DNA of 34,092 bases from contig CAIQIE010000102.1 of the NCBI GenBank assembly GCA_903871805.1, positions 1-34,092 of the forward strand. The letters run 5' to 3'. This document shows positions 28,717-34,092 of the stretch, one piece after another. Both the position numbers and the translations under genes were made by a program. Position 1 is the first letter of the stretch. Each line of letters begins with the position of its first letter. This stretch comes from an uncultured Planctomycetaceae bacterium. GTDB taxonomy: Bacteria > Planctomycetota > Planctomycetia > Planctomycetales > Planctomycetaceae. The notes below the pieces were generated by a model. That model was given only the letters and a program-made list of their open reading frames with translations. It was not told the DNA's origin and did not search any database.

Positions 28717-29804
28717 CATCCGAACCGCTGCGAGTGCTGGTAGTTGACGACTCCCGGATCTTTCGTGGTGTGCTGGAAGAATCTCTGTCAGGCCGGGACG
28801 ACGTCCGGATTGTCGGGTCTGTCTGGAGTGGAGAAAAAGCTCTGGAATTTGCAAGGCAGTCGCTTCCGGATTTTGTGACTTTGGACATCGAGATGCCGGG
28901 GCTGGGAGGACTGGCAACCCTCCGAGCCCTGCGAACTCTTGCGGCAGAACAGCAAAAGACAATTGGTGTGCTGCTCGTCAGTTCCCACACCCGACGTGGT
29001 GCGGCCGTGACGATGGAAGGCCTGCAGGAAGGCGCCTTTGACTTTCTGACCAAGCCTGAAGGGCCCGATCTGCAGGCCAACCTTGTTACGTTGCGTGAGC
29101 AATTGTCGACAAAACTGGATACCTATCGATCCCGACGGAGCGGTCGGATGGGCGTGTCACAGATAACCGCAACGTCACAGTCAAACACTGCGGTTCGGGA
29201 CGTCGCAGCGACCCGCCGCAACACGCGGTTTAAAGCAGTCGTGATTGGTGCCTCGACAGGCGGTCCCGAAGCACTCGCGGGAATGCTGCCCGCCGTGGCT
29301 CCCCACTGTCCGGTACCGATCTTTCTGGTGCAGCATTTACCGCCGGACTTCACCGGATATTTCTCGGCCAGTCTGGCGCGCCGCTGCGGCAGTCCCGTGG
29401 TCGAAGCGCAAGAGGGCATGATTGCCCAGCCAGGGCAGATCTGCGTTGCGCCGGGCGGCAGACATCTCTTACTGCACTCGGCTGATGGGCAACTGGTCAC
29501 AAGGCTCAGCGATGCACCGCCGGAGAACGGCTGTCGACCAGCCGTGGACGTGCTGTTTCGCTCTGCGGCACTGGCCTGTTCCGGACAGGTTCTGACGGTC
29601 GTCCTGACGGGGATGGGAAATGATGGGGCCAAAGGGGCCCTGGTCATGAAACGTGCCGGAGCCCATGTGATTATTCAGGATGAAGCGACCAGCGTGGTCT
29701 GGGGCATGCCGGGCAGTACGCTGGCTGCCGGTGCTGCAGATGAAGTGCTGCCCATTGACAGGATTGGCGCAGCAATCCTTTCCCATCTGGGTGTCAGGAG
29801 GTGA
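28713..29804 (+). CDS. cheB: Chemotaxis protein-glutamate methylesterase CheB
   Basis: The 363-residue protein has an N-terminal receiver (Asp12-13 pair in VVDDS, phosphoacceptor Asp58 in TLDIEMP, Lys in LTKPEG) and, after a linker of about 50 residues, the methylesterase domain (about 172-355). The catalytic triad is visible: Ser181 in GASTGG, His208 in VQHLPP and Asp304 in GMGNDG. It removes methyl groups from, or deamidates, receptor glutamates when phosphorylated by CheA, resetting sensitivity. It starts inside the MCP stop codon (4-base overlap) and ends 4 bases before cheR, whose ribosome site lies inside the cheB 3' end. Confidence 0.96.
   Translation: MTSEPLRVLVVDDSRIFRGVLEESLSGRDDVRIVGSVWSGEKALEFARQSLPDFVTLDIEMPGLGGLATLRALRTLAAEQQKTIGVLLVSSHTRRGAAVTMEGLQEGAFDFLTKPEGPDLQANLVTLREQLSTKLDTYRSRRSGRMGVSQITATSQSNTAVRDVAATRRNTRFKAVVIGASTGGPEALAGMLPAVAPHCPVPIFLVQHLPPDFTGYFSASLARRCGSPVVEAQEGMIAQPGQICVAPGGRHLLLHSADGQLVTRLSDAPPENGCRPAVDVLFRSAALACSGQVLTVVLTGMGNDGAKGALVMKRAGAHVIIQDEATSVVWGMPGSTLAAGAADEVLPIDRIGAAILSHLGVRR
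29796..29801 (+). promoter_or_regulatory. Ribosome-binding site of cheR
   Basis: A perfect AGGAGG lies inside the last codons of cheB, 7 bases before GTG 29809. It decides the cheR start in an ORF that is open for another 129 bases upstream and shows that cheB and cheR are translationally linked. Confidence 0.85.
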
Positions 29805-29808
29805 TGGG

Positions 29809-30684
29809 GTGGAGATTTCTGTCGAGCAGTTTCGCGAGGTACAGACTCTGGTCCGGCAACTCTGCGGCCTGATCCTGGGAGACGACAAGACCTATCTGGT
29901 CCGCACACGGCTGGAACATATCGTTCAGGCCCATGGCTGTCCGAATTTCTCGGAGTACCTGAATCGCCTGCAGCAGACCACCGCTGTGCGGATGCGGGAC
30001 GAACTGGTTGAGGCCCTGACGACAGGAGAAACATCGTTCTTCCGTGATGGACATCCTTTCGAAGAGTTTCGACGCAGAATTCTGCCGTCCCTCGCACAAA
30101 CAATCCGCCAGCGACGGGAGATCGGCTATCCGGCGCCCGTGGCTCGAATCTGGTCGGCAGGCTGTTCCACCGGACAGGAACCCTACAGTCTGGCCATGGC
30201 CATCCAGGACTTTGTCGGCGGCAACCCGGCTTTGGAATTGCGAGTGGAAAACTTTCCAATCCTCGCGACCGACGTTTCCGGAAAAGCACTCGCCACAGCA
30301 CGGGAAGGGCGTTTCCCCGGTCACCTCGTCGATCGCGGATTGTCGAGCGAACATCGACACAGATTTTTCCGCGCAGAAGGCAACTCGTGGACTGTCTGTG
30401 AAGAGCTGCGTCGACTGATTGAATTTCGCCGACTGAACCTGATCGATCGTCTCAATATCGTCGGACAATTCGAAGTCATTTTCTGCCGGAATGTGCTGAT
30501 TTACTTCGACGCCACTGTCCGGCAACGGGTGTGCGAACAATTCTACGAGCTACTGACGCCCGGCGGTCTGCTGATCATCGGAGCGGCCGAAAGTCTGTAC
30601 CGCCTGGAAACGCCTTTCGTCACCGAACAACTGGGCGCTACCACCGTCTATCGCAAACCGGCCGCCCGGCTGTCCGGCCCCTGA
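29809..30684 (+). CDS. cheR: Chemotaxis protein methyltransferase CheR
   Basis: A 291-residue SAM-dependent enzyme that methylates receptor glutamates. It has the N-terminal helical domain (about 3-75), the family motif TTGETSFFRD (71-80), the SAM-binding loop IWSAGCSTGQEPYSLAM (114-130), LATDVS (Asp as ribose contact), and the VIFCRNVLIYF motif near 222-232. Length and motifs match CheR with no TPR extension. GTG 29809 was chosen for the AGGAGG 7 bases upstream. It is the last gene of the chemosensory operon and runs convergently into the outer-membrane-protein remnant, with only 4 bases between the stops. Confidence 0.95.
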   Translation: MEISVEQFREVQTLVRQLCGLILGDDKTYLVRTRLEHIVQAHGCPNFSEYLNRLQQTTAVRMRDELVEALTTGETSFFRDGHPFEEFRRRILPSLAQTIRQRREIGYPAPVARIWSAGCSTGQEPYSLAMAIQDFVGGNPALELRVENFPILATDVSGKALATAREGRFPGHLVDRGLSSEHRHRFFRAEGNSWTVCEELRRLIEFRRLNLIDRLNIVGQFEVIFCRNVLIYFDATVRQRVCEQFYELLTPGGLLIIGAAESLYRLETPFVTEQLGATTVYRKPAARLSGP

Positions 30685-30688
30685 GCCG

Positions 30689-31078
30689 TCAAAAGGCAAA
30701 CGCGAGACCCAGCTGTGTGGAGAACGGCGGCGAGTTGTGGTCGATCGCCGCATTCGCCGATGTGAACAAAGTCATAGACTTTGACAGCTGATAAAATCCG
30801 CCGGCACCAATCACATGACTGAAATCCAGTGATCCGGCAGGCGCCAGGTAATAGCCATGCACGAACAGCTGCAGCGGATCCGTCACCTGCTGCTCGACCG
30901 CCCACTGGAAGGAACACTGATTCACCTCGACATCAGCCTGCACACCCGTGTAACCCAATGTCATTTCCACATTCGTTTCGTCGGTCAGTGGAAAATCCAG
31001 ATTCAGATTCAGCGAAGGCTGGACCCCGACCTGAAGCTCTTTCGAACCCAGTGTTTTGTCAAAGCCTGAAATTGGGCT
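30689..31078 (-). pseudogene. 3' remnant of an outer-membrane beta-barrel gene
   Basis: About 129 codons read in frame to a proper stop at 30689 but have no credible start. The peptide has alternating strands (LQVGVQPSLNLNLDFPL, VEMTLGYTGVQADVEV) and ends LGLAFAF with a terminal aromatic, as outer-membrane proteins do. The central stretch (LFVHGYYLAPAGSLDFS, IGAGGFYQLSKSMTLFTSA) resembles the end of the 'MetA-pathway of phenol degradation' transporter-like barrel family (PF13557, normally near 300 residues), which is a family-level guess. In-frame coding character stops near 31068, where a direct repeat and the palindromic repeat cluster begin; an in-frame stop lies at 31079-31081. The missing 5' two-thirds is not found upstream within the window. 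Confidence 0.7.
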
Positions 31079-31105
31079 TCACCGACTTAAAATTGGGGTT
31101 CACCG
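31069..31105. repeat. Short direct repeat at the remnant break
   Basis: AAATTGGGCTTCACCG (31069-31084) recurs as AAATTGGGGTTCACCG (31090-31105), 15 of 16 bases identical, 21 bases apart. The second copy runs straight into the first perfect palindrome. It marks the boundary where the barrel-protein coding sequence ends. Confidence 0.7.
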
Positions 31106-31130
31106 TCATTCCCGCGCAGGCGGGAATGAC
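31105..31130. repeat. Perfect REP-like palindrome (copy 1)
   Basis: Arms GTCATTCCCGC and GCGGGAATGAC pair perfectly over 11 bp around a GCAG loop. The ATTCCCGC...GCGGGAAT core is a widespread bacterial intergenic palindrome class (compare neisserial dRS3 elements). No transposase lies beside it. Confidence 0.9.
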
Positions 31131-31187
31131 GTAACCCAAAAACCAAGATTTGACGAAGCACTGTCTCCCTCCCTCCCGCTGCCTTTT

Positions 31188-31215
31188 TTTCGTGTCTTTC
31201 GTGTCTTTCGTGGTC
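31188..31215. repeat. Tandem TTTCGTGTC repeat
   Basis: Three consecutive 9-10 base units: TTTCGTGTC twice, then TTTCGTGGTC, followed by a poly-A run. Related phrases (ATCCGTGTCATC and CAATCCGTGGTAAATAT) occur at 31262-31293. Such phrases recur in intergenic DNA of several bacterial groups and give false ORFs reading RVFRVFRG. Confidence 0.6.
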
Positions 31216-31313
31216 AAAAAAAAACAAATGCACCATCACCATCCAAAGTCTGATCCCACCATCCGTGTCATCAGAGCAATCCGTGGTAAATATCCGCCCC
31301 CCAACCCACTGAA

Positions 31314-31398
31314 CACCGTCATTCCCGCGAACACCGTCATTCCCGCGCAGGCGGGAATCCAGATCGAGGCACTGGATTCCCGCCTGCGCGGGAATGAC
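31314..31398. repeat. Inverted pair of REP-like palindromes plus a half copy
   Basis: A half element at 31314-31331 is followed by a full copy at 31336-31362 and an exact reverse-complement copy at 31372-31398. Each ends in the CTGGATT/AATCCAG extension. The two 27-base copies are separated by 9 bases, so they can form one large hairpin as well as two small ones. Confidence 0.88.
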
Positions 31399-31443
31399 GT
31401 ACGCAAGCTGCAAGCGTAATCGCAACAGACATTTCGCATTGGC

Positions 31444-31468
31444 TTCCCGCCGGTGCGGGAATGACGTC
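31444..31468. repeat. Degenerate REP-like palindrome
   Basis: TTCCCGCCGGTGCGGGAATG has the same arms with a changed loop (CGGT) and lost outer bases on the left. It belongs to the second copy of the 31122-31498 duplication. Confidence 0.75.
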
Positions 31469-31544
31469 ACCCCAAAACCTAAGATTTGACAAGGCACAAC
31501 CCGCCGGTGTGTTCCGCATGTTTTCCAGAGTGGTGTTCAGGCAC

Positions 31545-31574
31545 AACCCGCGGCTAGCGCCTCGCGGCTCACGG
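31545..31574. repeat. GC-rich imperfect palindrome
   Basis: CCGCGGCTAGCGCCTCGCGG inside a 30-base stretch pairs CCGCG with CGCGG around a GCTAGC-containing centre. It differs from the ATTCCCGC class. From memory, similar GCTAGC-centred GC-rich palindromes are common in planctomycete intergenic DNA; I could not check copy number. Confidence 0.55.
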
Positions 31575-31669
31575 AATACTTGGCATCGCCCGGCACAACC
31601 TCTGCCGGTCGGCATCAGCACAGGAGGCCTCGCACCTAAATTCCACCGGCGTCTTACCCCAAAGCGATC

Positions 31670-34006
31670 TCAGGGAATCAGTTGCTTCTCGCGAAGCTCC
31701 TTCATCCAGCGTTCTGCTGATTCCTTCTGTCCCGCAGCACGCAGTTCCTGAAGGCAGGCCAGCAACAGCATCTTCTGCTGACCGTTGTTAACATTCTGCA
31801 TTGCAAGCATCTCCTTTGGATACGCATGCAGTTCTGTCGCCGCCTCCACTGCACCCGCCACATGCGTCTCCGCTTCCGACAGCTCAGCGTGTCGCAGACT
31901 GTGCTTTACCAGATGCGTCTGCAGTTCCATGATCTGCAACAGGAGCGCTGGATTGCGAAAACCCGAGCGACTGGCCAGCAACGCCGTCTTCAGTGCCGCT
32001 GTGAAATCAGACTGCGCCTGATCGAGCCCCCCACTGGCTTCCCAAAAATGCCCGCTGCCATGCTGAGCCCCCATGAGGAAGACCAGCGACTGTTCCGTCA
32101 CAGCCCCCGACGGCTGAATCTCGCCGGCAAGTTTCAGCCATTCCGCTATGGTCTGCTGAGCCTCCTCGTGCCCGCCAGACTGCCGCAACACATCCAGAAG
32201 CCTCGTCACGGTCTTCATATAAGCCGCCTGCACTTCATGTGCGGCTGTAAACTGCCGCACACCAGCCTCCTCCCTCTTCAACAGCTCTTGCAGCAGCTGC
32301 AAACCTTCGGGAACTTCACCCCTTAGCAAAGCCAGCTCCGCATGCTGACGCATGACTCTCGAACGAATCATCCGCAGATTCACCAACAGAGCCAGCGACG
32401 TTTCTTCATCAATGAATGATTCCGCCTGGCCAATGGCGTCTTCAGCCTTCTTCAGCTCCGCAGTGGCCCCGGAAAAATCCTTCTCACTCTCAAGGACGAC
32501 CGCCAGGTTGCCACAACACTGCACAATCAGCAGCGCCTGATCAATCGTCTTTGGAGTGGCCTCGCAGCCTACAGCCATGGCCTTCGCAATCAATGCTTTT
32601 GCCCCCACCCGATCCCCCTGCCTGGCAACCTGCATTGCCAGCCCTGACGCTGATTTGGTAAACGCAGTTCGCAAATCCTCTCGCTGCCGCTCCGTAAAAA
32701 TGGTCTCCCCCAGAAGTGGCTCCAGAGTAACCACGGCTTCCTTCAGTAGCGGACCACCTTTCTCCGGCCAGACATACTGCATTGCCAGAGTTCCCTGCAC
32801 AGTCAGCAACTGGCCCAGACGTAAACTCAGCAGCTGCACCGGTCGCTGCTCCGCAACCGCGCGCTGTATCGAGTCGCGAAGCAGCCCACACCCCTGACCA
32901 GCAACCCGATAAGCCTCACCCTGATGCCCCAGTTCATGCTCAAGCTCCGACAACTTTTGCGCCGCCGTCACCAGACGATGCAGTGACTGCTCCGTCAGCG
33001 CCGGCTGCTCTTCAAACTGCTGAAACAGATTCGCATGCAATGCCCTCGACTGCTTCAACAGCTCTTCTCGTACCGGCGAAAGCTCGGAAGAAAACTGCAG
33101 AGCAGGACTGGAAACCAGTAGATTCTGAAACTGACCAATCGCCTGAAACGCCAACTCCTCACGCCCCTCCGCCTGCCTCCGCCCCGCATCCTCATCTGCC
33201 CTCGCACGCTCTGCAGCCCCCAACGCCTGCTCCACCGCAGCTTGCGCCCGCTGATTTTCTTTCAGTAATGCTGCGGATTCCGTGAGTGCGCGACTCAATG
33301 CCGCCGATCTCGCCGACAGCACGGCCCCCTGACGAACCTGAGCCACCAGAAAGACCGCACCACCCAGCACACTGATGAACAGTCCACTGGCCAGCGCCGA
33401 TGTCAGCAATCGATGACGACCCGGCCACCGCCAGATTCGCTCACCAAACCGCTCCCGATAGGCCGACACTGGCTCTCCCGCCAGCCAGCTCCTCAGATCA
33501 GCACAGAATGCCTCAAGTGTCCCATAACGCTGATCAGGGTCCGAATGCAGAGCCTGCAACGCAACCGCGCTCAGACCCGCAATACCCGAAATCGTCAATA
33601 AACCCCTGGGAAGCACGCCTGTTCCGCTTAGTGGAGACTGGCCCGCAAGCACACACCACAACATAGCCCCCATCGAGTAAATATCCGCCAGCTTTAGATC
33701 AAACGCAGATGAAACTTCACCCAACTGCTCAGGTGCCGCATATCCCGGAGTCCCCACGCCGGTTGTCGCCAGCCTGAATGAAGAAACTGCTCCCGGTCGC
33801 TGCGTGTCTTCCGACGCCCTGGAAAACACAGCCCCCGCGTTGACCCCCAACCCGAATTCCGACACTACCGCAGCATCCCCAGTCTGACCTGGCAGCACGG
33901 CGCTGCTCATCACCGACAACTCAGCGCGCCGCGCCAAACCCCAGTCACCAATCCACGGCCAGCGCGCACACTGGGTAATGTGGGTGGTTTTGGTAAATTT
34001 GCGCAT
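31670..34006 (-). pseudogene. 5'-truncated Ser/Thr-kinase-family gene with helical C-terminal region
   Basis: The 778-codon frame opens in mid-kinase: GDWGLARR (the DFG position, Asp21-Trp-Gly), the activation and P+1 loop GVGTPGYAAPEQ (83-94), Asp108 in LADIYSMG, and the subdomain XI Arg160 in DPDQRYGT. The glycine loop, the VAIK lysine and the HRDLKxxN catalytic loop are absent. After the kinase remnant come a transmembrane helix (about 199-222), a coiled coil (about 225-300) and roughly 470 residues of helical, TPR-like repeats ending in KELREKQLIP. The ATG at 34006 follows an in-frame TAG (34013-34015), and none of the minus frames above 34007 continues the kinase, so a simple frameshift is not visible. 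The first 13 or so residues (MRKFTKTTHITQC) look foreign. The intact remainder suggests a recent disruption. Confidence 0.75.
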
Positions 34007-34055
34007 TAGCGACTAATCTGCTATTACATCCTCTTTGGGATCTCTGAATCTGCAG

Positions 34056-34060
34056 GGAGG
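34056..34060 (+). promoter_or_regulatory. Ribosome-binding site for an ORF leaving the window
   Basis: GGAGG lies 7 bases before ATG 34068 on the plus strand. An ATG at 34062 is too close to use this site. It signals a real gene running off the right edge. Confidence 0.6.
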
Positions 34061-34067
34061 AATGGTC

Positions 34068-34092
34068 ATGGCGAGTCAGGCGAAATTGGCGA
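34068..34092 (+). CDS. Start of a partial ORF at the window edge (possible transposase)
   Basis: Only eight codons are visible (MASQAKLA), preceded by a well-placed GGAGG. No family can be read from so few residues. It lies about 100 bases from where kinase-like sequence ends on the opposite strand, which is the arrangement expected if an insertion sequence interrupted the kinase gene and this is its transposase. No terminal inverted repeat can be tested because the other end is outside the window. Confidence 0.35.

Larger units (their letters stand above)
31122..31498. repeat. Direct duplication of a palindrome-plus-tail segment
   Basis: The segment from GGGAATGACG through ACCCAAAAACCAAGATTTGA to GCAC at 31122-31161 recurs with a few changes at 31457-31498. 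The two copies bound about 300 bases containing the other repeats, suggesting duplication of, or insertion within, a repeat unit. Confidence 0.65.

Noticed and set aside
22814..30684. Flagellar chemotaxis operon
   Set aside because: No CheY, CheZ, CheD, FliM or motor gene; hybrid CheA and the Hpt-STAS and PP2C partners point to another output.
31087..31497. ORFs on both strands across the 31 kb repeats
   Set aside because: They translate the palindromes and TTTCGTGTC units (peptides such as AQAGIQ, RVFRVFRG) and are repeat artefacts.
31105..31498. CRISPR array
   Set aside because: The repeats are palindromic, unevenly spaced, in both orientations and lack regular unique spacers; no cas gene is nearby. 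The Cas4-like nuclease at 15-17 kb is an FtsK fusion and unrelated in position.

Overview
The window looks like chromosomal DNA from a planctomycete (Planctomycetota). The best evidence is the 8.0-10.5 kb gene, a cytochrome-type CxxCH domain fused to DUF1549/DUF1553 domains, an architecture very abundant in that phylum. Supporting signs are a membrane-anchored Ser/Thr-kinase-like protein with a long helical C-terminus, zinc-ribbon/transmembrane proteins without clear relatives, and moderately GC-rich, loosely packed genes. I cannot name a genus. No tRNA, rRNA or CRISPR array was recognised.

Layout. 0-1.25 kb: a HTH-REC regulator closed by a strong terminator. 1.3-5.2 kb (minus): a small hypothetical ORF followed by cpaF/tadA, tadB and tadC of a Tad/Flp pilus assembly system, without pilin, secretin or prepilin peptidase. 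5.6-7.9 kb (plus): pyrG (CTP synthase) and a DUF1801 protein with a histone-H1-like tail. 8.0-14.5 kb (minus): the DUF1549/DUF1553 cytochrome-like protein, a double-zinc-ribbon membrane protein and a small lipoprotein with its own terminator. 15.1-20.3 kb (minus): a tight three-gene cassette encoding a probable tandem winged-helix protein, an AAA-type ATPase with a C-terminal winged helix, and a PD-(D/E)XK (RecB/Cas4-like) nuclease fused to an FtsK-type translocase motor. This is the best candidate for an undescribed DNA-processing or defence system here.

20.4-30.7 kb: a complete chemosensory cluster. A REC-SpoIIE/PP2C phosphatase gene is transcribed leftwards. Diverging from it are Hpt-STAS, hybrid CheA (Hpt, kinase, two CheW-like domains, REC), CheW, a membrane MCP, CheB and CheR, most of them overlapping or separated by a few bases. 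With no CheY or flagellar gene but a PP2C phosphatase and a STAS domain present, it resembles an alternative-function chemosensory system feeding a partner-switching output, comparable in parts to the Pseudomonas HptB-HsbR-HsbA route.

30.7-34.1 kb: a degraded stretch. It holds the 3' end of an outer-membrane beta-barrel gene, a cluster of palindromic REP-like repeats (degenerate relatives also occur near 14.85 kb), and a Ser/Thr-kinase-family gene that has lost the N-terminal half of its kinase domain. The kinase break lies next to a new plus-strand ORF start at the window edge, possibly an insertion element.
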